NCBI RefSeq assembly: GCF_003937825.1
Contig: NZ_RSFW01000017.1
Span: 62,001-126,000 of the forward strand
Reading direction: 5' to 3'
Origin: Mesobacillus subterraneus
GTDB taxonomy: Bacteria; Bacillota; Bacilli; Bacillales; Cytobacillaceae
DNA length: 64,000 bases
Positions 51,645 to 60,236 of the stretch are shown piece after piece. Both the position numbers and the translations under genes were made by a program. The notes below the pieces were generated by a model that ran no database searches, was not told the origin of the DNA, and saw nothing but the letters and a program-made list of their open reading frames with translations. How positions within the stretch are numbered: the first letter of the stretch is position 1; every line of letters starts with the position of its first letter.

Positions 51645-52073
51645 CTACAAAAAACGGCAAGCATCACTGCCTCCTTCATTAGAAGACAGAATGAAGATAT
51701 CCTGCCCATTCTCCAGATTCACTGTAGTAAAACCGTAGCTTTCAAGAGAACTCATACCTTCAAGGGAAACAACGGCCGAAGAGAAAAGCAAAGCTTGCAA
51801 ATGGAACAATGATGTTTCAATCATTTCTGCCAGGGCATCCTGCTTTAGACCAACCATGATGGCAATCCTTCCACGAATCCCCAGGGCTTCATAAGCATAC
51901 GCAACACTCTCAGCCATAAGTTCGGATAGCCCCGCTGCTGTGGAGATAAGATCACTCCAATTTTCATCAAAAACGAGTACAGACCAATTCAAATTGGAAT
52001 GCTGGTTCTCAAATTCAATTTTCAAGTACTGTTCGTCATCATTAAACTGATAAATAGACTTTAGTTCACTCAT
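51645..52073 (-). CDS. Hypothetical 142-residue protein
   Basis: An acidic soluble protein; the ATG at 52073 has GAGGG at suitable distance, whereas the ATG four codons earlier has none. A beta-rich N-terminal half (LKIEFENQHSNLNWSVLVFDENW, outline) is followed by a helical centre with GRIAIMVGLKQDALAEMIETS and a C-terminal strand GQDIFILSSN. I recognise no motif. It is the first gene of a minus-strand run leading to the small acidic gene and mug. Confidence 0.6.
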   Translation of the reverse strand: MSELKSIYQFNDDEQYLKIEFENQHSNLNWSVLVFDENWSDLISTAAGLSELMAESVAYAYEALGIRGRIAIMVGLKQDALAEMIETSLFHLQALLFSSAVVSLEGMSSLESYGFTTVNLENGQDIFILSSNEGGSDACRFL

Positions 52074-52283
52074 TATTTCCCTCAAGTTTTTTGTTTAGCG
52101 TTCCCATTTCATTACGGTTCATGAAAAGGTTCTGAATGAAAAGCCGTTCTATGTAAAATACTTACATAAAAGTGAACGTGAAAAGCTACATATTTCAGTT
52201 CACACAAGAAAACTCAAGATTACTGCATGAATACTTACAAAAAGGGAAATGAAAGAGAAACACCATGAAGGAGGACCAACAAA

Positions 52284-52439
52284 ATGGATCGACATGAACG
52301 AGAGCAACAAACCCAGGTCAGGAATGACGAGCAGGAGCATAGCATGGTATGCAATGACCAGCTATTTTTTGCGGAGTTAAGAATAGCAGCAGAGGAATCG
52401 GAGAAAGACCGATTGAGCAACGAAAACAGCACCAAATAA
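52284..52439 (+). CDS. Hypothetical 51-residue polar peptide
   Basis: ATG 52284 is preceded by GGAGGACCAACAAA and the frame closes with TAA at 52437. The product starts MDRHEREQQTQVRNDEQEH and is very rich in Glu, Gln, Asn and Arg, with one hydrophobic turn (CNDQLFFAELRIAAEE). No family is recognised; Bacillus spore and small acid-soluble peptides can look similar, but that is not evidence. The hairpin next to it (52471-52492) was probably its terminator before the IS insertion. Confidence 0.5.
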   Translation: MDRHEREQQTQVRNDEQEHSMVCNDQLFFAELRIAAEESEKDRLSNENSTK

Positions 52440-52567
52440 TTAATATAGGCTTAGAAAGATAATCAGAAAAGAGAAAGGCTTTTCCCTTTCTCTCAGACTG
52501 TAGACAAACTCGATGGAAATCGAGCTTGTCTGCAGTCTTTTTTTTTGGTTGAGCTGCAATGGGGGAT

Positions 52568-52760
52568 GTTGATTTCCGTTCCAGGCGCTTCGCTTTCCGC
52601 CGGGCTGGCGGTGAGCCTCCTCACCGCCGTTGGCGTCTGCGGGGTCTCACCTGTCCAGCTGATCCCGCAGGACCTGAAGAGCTTCTCCGAATAGACCCAC
52701 GCACGATGGAAATGCGGTAGCATTTTCGGAGGAGTCTACGCGCCTTCCACTCCAATCAAC
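52568..52760. repeat. GC-rich dispersed-repeat-like block
   Basis: About 190 bases that are far richer in G+C than the neighbours, opening GTTGATTTCCGTTCCAGGCG and closing GCGCCTTCCACTCCAATCAAC, which are imperfect inverses of each other. Internal pairs such as GGCGGTGAG/CTCACC and AGGAGTC are present. From memory very similar blocks occur many times in Bacillaceae genomes; I could not verify that here. It lies between the IS left end and the transposase remnant and encodes nothing convincing. Confidence 0.55.
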
Positions 52761-52851
52761 AGTGTATTCTCAACTTAACGTAGAACTATACCGAAGTCTA
52801 TTTTAAAATAGAGATATATAACGCTTGAGGTGATAAAGATCCTTTCGAAAA

Positions 52852-53514
52852 ATAATCCAATCCAAGTGATCAATTAGAAATGGTTGCTTTAGACCAGCTA
52901 GTTCCTCAGGAACATTTAGTCCGTAAGATGGAAGCTGCCATTGATTTTTCTTTCATTTATGACTTGGTGAAGGATGTGTATTCGGAAGTAGGACGCCCAA
53001 GCATTGACCCTGTTATCTTGATTAAACTCTCAACGGCTTTGCCTTATACCCGACCAAAAGGACGAAGGATGGATTCTTCCGTAAATATGACTATGTTTAT
53101 GACGAATTTTACGACTGTTATTTGTGTCCTGCCGGAGAGGTCCTGAAGTATTCGACCACAACGAAAGAGGGATATCGTGAATATAAATCCCCCAAACAGA
53201 TTTGCGCCATCTGCCCTTTTTTAGCGTAATGCACAGAAAGCAAGGATCACCAAAAGGTAGTAACGCGTCATATCTGGCAGGAGTATGTGGAAGAGGCAGA
53301 CCACTTGAGGCATAAGCCAGAAGTAAAACAAATCTATGCGAAGCGCAAAGAAACCATCGAGCGCGTATTCGCAGATGCAAAAGAAAAGCATGGCATGCGT
53401 TGGACAACCCTGAGGGGGCTTAAAAAATAGTCGATGCAGGCGATGCTTACTTTCGCTGCCTTGAACCTGAAGAAGATGGCCAACTGGACATGGAGAAGTC
53501 CAGTAATGGCCTAA
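52852..53514 (+). pseudogene. IS1182-family transposase remnant
   Basis: From 52880 the frame reads MVALDQLVPQEHLVRKMEAAIDFSFIYDLVKDVYSEVGRPSIDPV (outlined), the DUF772 N terminus of IS1182-type transposases. It then jumps: the region of about 53065-53225 encodes KYDYVYDEFYDCYLCPAGE in another frame, followed by CTESKDHQKVVTRHIWQEY and the C terminus ERVFADAKEKHGMRWTTLRGL after a stop at about 53227 and another at about 53428. A large internal deletion, at least one frameshift and stop codons make it non-functional. Confidence 0.8.
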
Positions 53515-53653
53515 AAGTAAAGCAAAGAGAATCTATTTTCTTTGAAAAACCGATGAAATCTCAAAAAGGGGTTCGGAATGCGAGCATTCCGAACCCCTTT
53601 TGTCTACAAACTGAGAGAAAGGCTTTTGCCTTTCTCTTTATTAATGCAATCCA

Positions 53654-53896
53654 CTAACTGATGAAACGGTCCCGTTCGGCAGCTTCTTCCTCACGCTGCG
53701 CTTCCCGTTCCTCGTACCAAAACTTAATATGGGTAAGGATGGAGAAGACAAGGAAGAAATTCATAGTCCATACACTTACAAAAGGAGCAATCCCGCCAAA
53801 ATCAACTGCCTCATATTGTTTAATGACCATTACAATATATGACTCAATGAACACAAGAACAAAACCTGCTACACCAGCAATCGCCATTCGCATCAT
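53654..53896 (-). CDS. Small two-helix membrane protein
   Basis: I read 80 residues from ATG 53896, which has GAGGTGG about ten bases upstream; the frame is open further but without a site. Two hydrophobic segments (MAIAGVAGFVLVFIESYIVMV and FVSVWTMNFFLVFSILTHI, outlined) span the membrane and a charged tail rich in Glu and Arg ends EEAAERDRFIS. I do not recognise the family. It stands beside the IS remnant and is probably a single-gene unit. Confidence 0.6.
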   Translation of the reverse strand: MMRMAIAGVAGFVLVFIESYIVMVIKQYEAVDFGGIAPFVSVWTMNFFLVFSILTHIKFWYEEREAQREEEAAERDRFIS

Positions 53897-54022
53897 AATC
53901 AATAACCACCTCATCATAATTATCAGATTATTTAAATAATACGACTCATTATTGTCTAGTGTATCATCTTGTTCATATTTTTGCCACAATTACATATTGA
54001 CAATTTGTCACACTTCTAATGG

Positions 54023-54211
54023 TTATCGATTCAATCTTTTCTGCTTCTGCATGATGTCATATGATTTTTCAATAATATCTGTCAAGACATCGCCTTTATA
54101 AATTCTGCCAATCTTCGTATTTTCCTGATAGTAATCTACAATTTCATCAAGTTTGTCTGCTGTATCTTTTGTTACTCTTACATTCAATTGAATTCTCTGG
54201 GGCTCTTTCAT
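54023..54211 (-). CDS. Ribbon-helix-helix (CopG-like) small protein
   Basis: A 62-residue protein with the layout of an RHH DNA-binding domain: an N-terminal beta strand IQLNVRVTKDTADKLDEI then a helix, a turn, and a second helix GDVLTDIIEKSYDIMQ. It has no toxin gene beside it, so it is not part of an obvious toxin-antitoxin pair. GGAGGGAAACC lies upstream at a somewhat long distance. Target unknown. Confidence 0.65.
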   Translation of the reverse strand: MKEPQRIQLNVRVTKDTADKLDEIVDYYQENTKIGRIYKGDVLTDIIEKSYDIMQKQKRLNR

Positions 54212-54418
54212 CGGAATGGTTTCCCTCCAAATTCTTTAAAATTCACAATCTATCAACTGCTAGCAATCAGATATCCTGTTGATATTTGTCGCTAACTGAT
54301 TGGCAACATTCTCTATTTTAGCACACTCCAGCAGGATGTAACATGATCTTACACCTAACCTTTGTTTCCCATATAAGCGTAAAGGGTAAATTTATAGCAA
54401 ATCAATCAAAAGGAAAAA

Positions 54419-54676
54419 ATGTCTGGAGAATCTACTATGAAACTGACAAATTGGTCCTACACAAGAAGGTATAATATTAAAGCTCAATTTGATGCCTTTC
54501 CCAATTCAGTCGTTTTGTTCCGCCGGATCAAGGATTATTATTTTGTTTATACCGTGAACTGGTCTATTCAGGATCCAGTTGTAACAAAGCAGGTGTTGGA
54601 GGAAATGGAATGGCTTTTGAACAAAGACTTGGGCACCGAAGATGCTTACCGCCATCGAAAGGTCTTCCGCGACTGA
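54419..54676 (+). CDS. Hypothetical 85-residue protein
   Basis: A basic, aromatic protein with a beta-rich centre (SVVLFRRIKDYYFVYTVNW) and an acidic helix (VTKQVLEEMEWLLNKDLG). Two starts are possible: ATG 54419 after AAAAGGAAAAA, used here, or ATG 54437 after GGAG. No family is recognised. It lies before the thiamine riboswitch on the same strand. Confidence 0.5.
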   Translation: MSGESTMKLTNWSYTRRYNIKAQFDAFPNSVVLFRRIKDYYFVYTVNWSIQDPVVTKQVLEEMEWLLNKDLGTEDAYRHRKVFRD

Positions 54677-54768
54677 TTAGTAGGATTATAGTAAATTTTT
54701 GATTTTTCATTTACAACTACAAAGATTTATTTTAAGATGATGTGGAAAACAACAACTGCATAGTTTAT

Positions 54769-54852
54769 TGCACTAGGGGAGCTTTTTGCTGAGAAGAACG
54801 TTGTTCTGACCCTTATGACCCGATCTGGATAATACCAGCGTGGGGAAGTGCA
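54769..54852 (+). promoter_or_regulatory. TPP (THI-box) riboswitch
   Basis: The aptamer is closed by TGCACT/AGTGCA. It contains the hallmark GCTGAGA after AGGGGAGC, then GACCCTTATGACC and GATCTGGATAATACCAGCG followed by TGGGGAAG, which are the conserved pyrimidine- and pyrophosphate-binding parts of the thiamine pyrophosphate riboswitch. A terminator follows at 54898, so TPP binding should stop transcription of ykoFEDC. Confidence 0.95.
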
Positions 54853-54897
54853 GGCGAAGCTCATCGTTATTTTTCCCATGTTAATACGATAGCATTC

Positions 54898-54929
54898 AAC
54901 TGCATTCACTACGCTGGATGCAGTTTTTT
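54898..54929 (+). terminator. Expression-platform terminator of the TPP riboswitch
   Basis: AACTGCAT and ATGCAGTT arms followed by TTTTTT. AGTGCAG at the 3' side of the aptamer is complementary to the left arm and could form the alternative pairing. Confidence 0.8.
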
Positions 54930-54961
54930 GTTGTTAAAAAATTCAATGGGAGTTGGAACGA

Positions 54962-55564
54962 ATGAAAGAAAATGTTTGCGGTACAAGTGAAATTACAGGA
55001 GCAAGGTTTTCGCTCTACCCTATGTCCGACCGATTCGTCGACATTATTCTGTCAGCACTGAAGGAGGTCGATACAAAGAAAGTTTGGATGGAAACAGACG
55101 ATGTCAGCACCTGTGTCCGCGGAAGGTCTGAACATGTTTTTGACGTGGTGAAAGCCATTTTTTTAACATCCGCCGCCGGTGGTGAACATGTCGTTCTAAA
55201 TGCTACATTCTCAAATGGCTGCCCTGGTGATACTGCTGGCGATACATACATGGCCGAAGATTCGTTAAGGATCAATGAGCGGCTATCCAATTCCATCAAA
55301 CAAGAGGTTGCAGTCCAATTCGCACTTTATCCTTTAGGGATCCCGGGTTATATGGATGTCATCATGGATCAGGTCAAGACCGTTGATCAGCAGGGCGTCT
55401 TCTCTGGCGGTGTTCATTATGCCTCAAGATTGGATGGAGACGGCAATAAAGTTTTCTCGGCTTTGGAAAATGCATTTGAAGGAGCAAGGAACAGTGACTC
55501 AACACATATCGTAATGACGGTCACGATGTCAGCAAACAGCCCTTCACGGAAGGCGGGTCAATGA
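54962..55564 (+). CDS. ykoF: YkoF thiamine/HMP-binding protein
   Basis: A 200-residue protein, the same length as B. subtilis YkoF, with two similar ferredoxin-like halves: ITGARFSLYPMSDRFVDIIL near residue 12 and EVAVQFALYPLGIPGYMDVIM near 117 (both outlined). YkoF binds thiamine or its hydroxymethylpyrimidine precursor and works with the YkoEDC ECF-type transporter. ATG 54962 has GGGAG nine bases upstream; an in-frame TTG three codons earlier is less likely. It is first in the TPP-controlled operon. Confidence 0.93.
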   Translation: MKENVCGTSEITGARFSLYPMSDRFVDIILSALKEVDTKKVWMETDDVSTCVRGRSEHVFDVVKAIFLTSAAGGEHVVLNATFSNGCPGDTAGDTYMAEDSLRINERLSNSIKQEVAVQFALYPLGIPGYMDVIMDQVKTVDQQGVFSGGVHYASRLDGDGNKVFSALENAFEGARNSDSTHIVMTVTMSANSPSRKAGQ

Positions 55565-56160
55565 TGCTTGGAAATTGGAAGCTTCGTGAAGTTGTCGTCA
55601 TGTCTGTTTTGGCCGTGGTTTTCGGTGTCATTTATCTCCTTTTCCTTCAACTTGGCAATGTCCTTGTTGGGATGTTCGGACTGATCGGCTATGATCTGAT
55701 ATTTGGCATATGGTTCATCGTTTCAATCATTGCTGCCTATATCATCAGGAAGCCCGGAGCAGCTGTTATGTCAGAAACAATTGCGGCAGCAATCGAGGTT
55801 ATGCTGGGTAACGCAGTGGGCCCCAGACTGATTCTTGCCGGGATTATTCAAGGACTAGGAGCAGAGGCTGCTTTTGCAGCAACGAGGTGGAAGAACTATT
55901 CACTATGGGTGCTTGTGGCAGCTGGGATGGGTTCTTCGGTCACCAGCTTTGTATGGGGATACTTTTTAGGTGGTTTTTCGGCCCTGTCCCCTGGTTATGT
56001 AACAGCAATGTTCATTGTGAGACTTGCAAGTGGAGCGATCCTTGCCGGCCTTCTGGGCAAGTACATAAGTGACAGTCTTGCACGTACTGGTGCGTTGAAC
56101 AGCTTCCCTATTGGAAAGGAAGTAAGGAAGGCGAAACAGAATCATGAAATTTCAGCGTAA
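55561..56160 (+). CDS. ykoE: YkoE, substrate-binding membrane component of the thiamine-precursor ECF transporter
   Basis: A 199-residue membrane protein with about six helices, the S component of an ECF transporter. The N terminus WKLREVVVMSVLAVVFGV, GPRLILAGIIQGLGAEAAF near residue 90 and the C-terminal SGAILAGLLGKYISDSLARTG are typical of YkoE. It overlaps ykoF by four bases (ATGATG over the stop) and ykoD by 17, so all genes are translationally linked. Confidence 0.92.
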   Translation: MMLGNWKLREVVVMSVLAVVFGVIYLLFLQLGNVLVGMFGLIGYDLIFGIWFIVSIIAAYIIRKPGAAVMSETIAAAIEVMLGNAVGPRLILAGIIQGLGAEAAFAATRWKNYSLWVLVAAGMGSSVTSFVWGYFLGGFSALSPGYVTAMFIVRLASGAILAGLLGKYISDSLARTGALNSFPIGKEVRKAKQNHEISA

Positions 56161-57835
56161 TGAACTCCTTCTTCAAGTCTCAGATTTATTGTTCCGTTTT
56201 GATGAAGATCAGGAGCCTGTACTGAAAAATATCAGTTTTGAAATACATGAAAACGAGGCAATCCTTGTGCTGGGATCAAGCGGATCGGGTAAAAGTACAC
56301 TCGCCTACTGCCTTAATAACCTGTATCCTTCATCTGTAGATGGAATCCAAAGCGGAAATATCCTGTTTCAAGGAAGGGATGTATCCTCTTTCCAACCTGG
56401 TGAACTTAATCAAAGAATAGGACTCGTCATGCAGGACCCGGATGCCCAGTTTTGTATGTTGACTGTCGAGGAAGAACTGGCATTTGTGCTGGAGAACATG
56501 CAGACACCCAGATCAGAAATGGAAGCAAGAATACATTCGGCCCTGGAGTATGTTGACATGATAGCATTCAAGCACAGGATGATCCATTCCCTTTCAGGCG
56601 GCCAGAAACAGAAGCTTGCAATAGCTTGCGCCCTTGCCATGGAACCTGAAGTGTTAATCCTTGATGAACCAACAGCGAACCTGGATCCTGCTTCTGGTCT
56701 GGAGTTGGTGAGAACGTTGAAGGAGCTCAGGCGTGAACATTCATTCAGCATTCTGATCATTGAGCATAATCTTGATTATTGGCTGGAAATGGTTGAACGC
56801 TGCTTGATTTTGAATTCTGAAGGAGAATTAATATTTGATGGGCCCACTCGGGTTTGTTTTACCGAACACGCCAGGCTGCTTGCCCAGGAAGGCATATGGC
56901 TGCCTCGTGCCGTGGAGGCTGGATTGAAACTGCTGGAAGCTGATTTATTGAACACTTCCAGTCTCCCTCTGACAATTGAAGAGATTATTCAAAGCAGCTG
57001 TCGGCTTACTGACACGATCAAGTTTTTAAAACAGGACAGGATCAGTGAAAAGACTGACAGTCCAGTTATGATTTATGAACTAAATAAAATCAGTTATACA
57101 AAAAACCATCAAGCTTTATTAAAAGAAATCTCTTTATCTGTGAAAGCAGGTGAATTCCTTGCCATTGCAGGTTCTAATGGTTCAGGAAAAACAACGTTAT
57201 CCAGATGCCTGGCCGGCTTGCTTCCTTTATCGGCAGGGGAAATCAAATTTTATGGAGACGAGTTAGAACAATGGCGTGAAGAAGAAAAATGGGCGCGGCT
57301 TGGATATGTCTTTCAGAATCCCGAACATCAATTCGTAGCTGATTCCGTGCTGGATGAAATCAACTATAGCCTGGAAGCCAGCATACATGGAACTCAAGCA
57401 TTTGAAATCAACGATATCCTTAAAACCCTGCGTATGACTGACCAACTGCACAACCATCCTTTCTCTTTGAGCCAGGGCCAGAAAAGAAGGTTGAGTGTAG
57501 CGGTTATGCTGATTAACGGCCAGAAAGTGCTGATCATGGATGAGCCGACTTTTGGCCAGGATGCCCTTACCGCAAAGGAAATTATGGAGTTCACAGTAAA
57601 CTCCGTACCTGAATCAGGCAGCATCATAATGATCACACACGATATGGATTTGATTGATAGATATGCAGATAAGGTAATGGTACTTGGTGAAGGGAGGATG
57701 TTATTCTGTGACTCTCCATCGAAATTATGGGATGCGCCGGAAATTTTAGCTGAGTCCAGATTAAAGCTTCCTTTTCTAAGGGAAATGGAAAAGATGGCAC
57801 AGCTTTGTTCGGAGGGACTGTATGCTGTTAAATGA
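56144..57835 (+). CDS. ykoD: YkoD, double ATPase of the ECF transporter
   Basis: A 563-residue fused pair of ABC ATPases. Half one: Walker A GSSGSGKST near residue 43, signature SLSGGQKQKL near 147, Walker B LILDEPTANLDP near 168. Half two: GSNGSGKTT near 341, a variant signature SLSQGQKRRL near 440 and Walker B LIMDEPTFGQD near 463. It powers uptake together with YkoE and YkoC. It is somewhat longer than B. subtilis YkoD because of the linker between the halves (about residues 240-315). Confidence 0.94.
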   Translation: MKFQRNELLLQVSDLLFRFDEDQEPVLKNISFEIHENEAILVLGSSGSGKSTLAYCLNNLYPSSVDGIQSGNILFQGRDVSSFQPGELNQRIGLVMQDPDAQFCMLTVEEELAFVLENMQTPRSEMEARIHSALEYVDMIAFKHRMIHSLSGGQKQKLAIACALAMEPEVLILDEPTANLDPASGLELVRTLKELRREHSFSILIIEHNLDYWLEMVERCLILNSEGELIFDGPTRVCFTEHARLLAQEGIWLPRAVEAGLKLLEADLLNTSSLPLTIEEIIQSSCRLTDTIKFLKQDRISEKTDSPVMIYELNKISYTKNHQALLKEISLSVKAGEFLAIAGSNGSGKTTLSRCLAGLLPLSAGEIKFYGDELEQWREEEKWARLGYVFQNPEHQFVADSVLDEINYSLEASIHGTQAFEINDILKTLRMTDQLHNHPFSLSQGQKRRLSVAVMLINGQKVLIMDEPTFGQDALTAKEIMEFTVNSVPESGSIIMITHDMDLIDRYADKVMVLGEGRMLFCDSPSKLWDAPEILAESRLKLPFLREMEKMAQLCSEGLYAVK

Positions 57836-58601
57836 GATGAATCCAAGCATAAAAGCCTTGAGTATAGTAGTTGGCATCTTGATGCTATCGTTTTTCTTCG
57901 ACCCAGTCACACCGTTGCTAAGTTTCTTATTAACGATTGCGATCACCTTTATCTTTGGTAAAGTCAGCTTTAAAAAATGGATTTTTTTGTTCTTGCCCTT
58001 TCTGTTTATGGCAGTGGTATATGTATGGTCAGCCCTCTTATTCCCACGGGTAGATCCGGGTGATCACATCCTATGGGAATGGCAATTCATCACAGTCACA
58101 GAAGAAGGATTAGAGCGAAGTATATCACTCGGATTAAGGGTATTAAGCTTTGCTTCCCTTTCCCTTCTGTTTGCACTTACAACAAATCCAATCCATTTCT
58201 TGCTTAGCCTTATGCAGCAATGCAGGCTATCGCCAAAGATTGCTTATTCAATCATGGCAGGCTATCAATTCCTGCCATTGATGAAGGAGGAAATGGAAAT
58301 CATCAGAGGCGCTCATCGGGTTAGGGGTGCAGGCAGGTCTCATACTCTTTCAGATAAAATAAAACAAATCAAGAAATACGCCATCCCTCTGCTTGCCAGC
58401 GGCATCAGAAAAGCGGAAAGAACGGCAATTGCTATGGAATCAAAAGGATTCACCGGAGAGCCGAATAGAGAGTTTTATAAAGTGATTCCTGTAACAAAAA
58501 AGGACTGGCTGCTCTCCTGTATGCTCATTGGTGTGGTGATCCTAAGTGTTTATGTGTCTTTCAAGCTCGGCCATCTTTCACTTTATAGAGGCGAACTATA
58601 A
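57822..58601 (+). CDS. ykoC: YkoC, T component of the ECF transporter
   Basis: A 259-residue energy-coupling membrane protein with five or six helices and the cytoplasmic coupling helices carrying the two Ala-Arg-Gly-type signatures: IRGAHRVRGAGRSH near residue 165 and SGIRKAERTAIAMESKGF near 193. It links the YkoD ATPases to YkoE. The start overlaps ykoD by 14 bases. A strong terminator ends the operon. Confidence 0.92.
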   Translation: MLLNEMNPSIKALSIVVGILMLSFFFDPVTPLLSFLLTIAITFIFGKVSFKKWIFLFLPFLFMAVVYVWSALLFPRVDPGDHILWEWQFITVTEEGLERSISLGLRVLSFASLSLLFALTTNPIHFLLSLMQQCRLSPKIAYSIMAGYQFLPLMKEEMEIIRGAHRVRGAGRSHTLSDKIKQIKKYAIPLLASGIRKAERTAIAMESKGFTGEPNREFYKVIPVTKKDWLLSCMLIGVVILSVYVSFKLGHLSLYRGEL

Positions 58602-58602
58602 A

Positions 58603-58635
58603 AAACCCCCAGCACAATGAAGTGCTGGGGTTTTT
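58603..58635. terminator. Bidirectional terminator between ykoC and cytochrome c
   Basis: CCCCAGCAC and GTGCTGGGG around AATGAA, with TTTTT on the plus side and TTTTTTA on the minus side. Confidence 0.92.
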
Positions 58636-58639
58636 GATG

Positions 58640-59569
58640 TTATTTCACTGAAAGAACTTCTTCCCAGTTGATTGTGCCATCTTTGACTTGCTCCCGCTTT
58701 TCCTTGTTCATGATGTCGGCCGGCCTTCCGCCTTTTGGCCAATCATTTTCATGCCCAGCGAATTCCGGTCTGTCATGCGAGAGAATATATGCGGCTACAT
58801 TGATTGCCTCCTGGTCAGATAGTGCGCCTCCCTGGCCCTTAGGCATGTTCTTCTGGACATATCCAGCCATTTTCGTCAGCCTTGACATTCCAGCTCCATC
58901 ATTGAAGGAGTTTTCACCCCATACTGCAGGACCTGTGTTTGGACCTGTACCAGATCCATCAACAGCATGACAGCTTGCGCACGACTGTGCGTAAACCTTT
59001 TCTCCATCTTCTGCACTAGGAACCGGATACTGTTTTGGTTCTTTGGCCGCTCTCCAGGGAATGTCAGCTCCAGCAGGAATCCCCTCAGACATATAATGCA
59101 AATAAGCAATCATGGCGCGCATTTCCTTGCTGTCTTCCGGGAACATTTTCCCGTTCATGCTGCGGATCATACATCCATTGATTCGATCCTCAAGTGTATA
59201 GACCTCTCCTTCACGCGTCCTGTATTCCGGGTAGACCGCTGTTAAACCGACCATCGGTGCTTCTTCCTTCACAGTTCCGCCATTGGCATGGCAGCTTGCA
59301 CAGGACAGATTGTTACCGACATACTCATCTGCCACTGTATTGGTTTCCATCATTAATTCGTACCCATATTTAATGCTTTCGCCAAGCGGGCCCTCAGGCA
59401 CATTCTCCATGCTTGGCGGGTTGAATTCGATTATCTGGCTTACGCCTCCTGTTTGTGGCTGAGGTGCAGTTGACTTCTCAGAGGGCCCGAGATCCTGACT
59501 TATTTTCCAGCCAACGAATAATGAACCGAAAATTAAAAATCCAATGATGATTGCTAGACTGTTTTTCAT
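58640..59569 (-). CDS. Membrane-anchored diheme cytochrome c
   Basis: A 309-residue protein with one N-terminal membrane anchor (residues 3-22, SLAIIIGFLIFGSLF) and two c-type domains. The heme sites are CASCHANGG near residue 87 and CASCHAVDG near 197; later Met residues could be the sixth ligands. It faces outside and may carry electrons to or from the respiratory chain; similar proteins occur with sulphur or cytochrome bd pathways, but none are adjacent. The ATG at 59569 has GGAGGAAGC upstream; an ATG ten codons earlier lacks a good site. Confidence 0.88.
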   Translation of the reverse strand: MKNSLAIIIGFLIFGSLFVGWKISQDLGPSEKSTAPQPQTGGVSQIIEFNPPSMENVPEGPLGESIKYGYELMMETNTVADEYVGNNLSCASCHANGGTVKEEAPMVGLTAVYPEYRTREGEVYTLEDRINGCMIRSMNGKMFPEDSKEMRAMIAYLHYMSEGIPAGADIPWRAAKEPKQYPVPSAEDGEKVYAQSCASCHAVDGSGTGPNTGPAVWGENSFNDGAGMSRLTKMAGYVQKNMPKGQGGALSDQEAINVAAYILSHDRPEFAGHENDWPKGGRPADIMNKEKREQVKDGTINWEEVLSVK

Positions 59570-59694
59570 TTTGCTTCCTCCTTTATGTACTATAATCAAA
59601 GTATATAAGCAATTCCTATATACCCATTCTAGTATAGGCAGCGCTGATATTTATGAGTTAAATATGTAGAAATAGTGAAAACTATAAAAATAGG

Positions 59695-59722
59695 AAAAAG
59701 GAGCCGGATTACTCCGGCTCCT
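59695..59722 (-). terminator. Terminator of the ferritin-like gene
   Basis: GGAGCCGGA and TCCGGCTCC form a 9-bp stem; CTTTTTCC follows on the minus strand. Confidence 0.75.
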
Positions 59723-59743
59723 CCTTCTCTTTAAAACCATTTC

Positions 59744-60172
59744 CTACTTCTCTTTAACATAAAAGTATAAAAACCATACAGCGTGATTCTGTTCATCATG
59801 TGCAGCACGCCTAAATACTTCTTTTATCATAGGGTCTGCAGCTTCGTCTGCAATATCAAGATAAAAATCGGTTGTTTCCTGCTCGTCTTTCAAGGAAGCT
59901 TCCAAGCCTTCGAGATACGTATCAGCGCATTCCTCCGTAATTTGCATCTGCGGCTGTCTCCCGGTAAGGGCTGTGTAGATCTGAGTGAATTGCTGTAAAT
60001 GACGCTTTTCATCATTTAAAATCTCATTTATTTGATTACGCTGTTCAGAATTCGGTGCCATCGCAGCAAGTTTTGCATAACAAACCGTCGCACTATATTC
60101 GCCATTTATGGCTTTCGCAACATCATTGATCAGCTTTTGATTCTGTCTGTAATGATTATAATAAGGATACAT
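59744..60172 (-). CDS. Ferritin-like domain protein (YhjR-like)
   Basis: A 142-residue four-helix protein. It carries the diiron-binding arrangement of rubrerythrin-type ferritins: GEYSATVCYAKLA near residue 24, then NDEKRHLQQF near 53, DEQETTDFYLDIADEA near 98 and HDEQNHAVWF near 124, giving the expected Glu and ExxH ligands. The start is rich in Tyr. B. subtilis YhjR is similar in length and is spore-related. The product is likely a small cytosolic or spore ferritin-like protein; catalytic or storage role unproved. AGGTTTGAC precedes the ATG. Confidence 0.78.
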   Translation of the reverse strand: MYPYYNHYRQNQKLINDVAKAINGEYSATVCYAKLAAMAPNSEQRNQINEILNDEKRHLQQFTQIYTALTGRQPQMQITEECADTYLEGLEASLKDEQETTDFYLDIADEAADPMIKEVFRRAAHDEQNHAVWFLYFYVKEK

Positions 60173-60236
60173 GTCAAACCTCCCAAAACTATCTGTAATA
60201 GTTTATGGCGAGGTAATTTTACTGTGCCTGTATTAA

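Larger units (their letters stand above)
52485..53622. mobile_element. Decayed IS1182-type insertion element
   Basis: The ends are inverted repeats: CCTTTCTCTCAG-(2)-TGTAGACAAA at 52485-52508 and its complement at 53599-53622. Inside are a large hairpin at each end (52497-52533 followed by nine T; 53568-53597 with a 13-bp stem followed by TTTT), a transposase remnant, and a GC-rich repeat. Total length is about 1.14 kb, shorter than intact relatives (about 1.6-1.8 kb). Both outer flanks hold the hairpin GAGAAAGG-CTTTT-CCTTTCTC. Confidence 0.7.

Noticed and set aside
54023-54211. RHH protein as an antitoxin
   Set aside because: No toxin-like small gene stands before or after it on the same strand.
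54727-54909. Minus-strand frame across the TPP riboswitch
   Set aside because: It lies wholly over the conserved plus-strand aptamer and has no ribosome-binding site.
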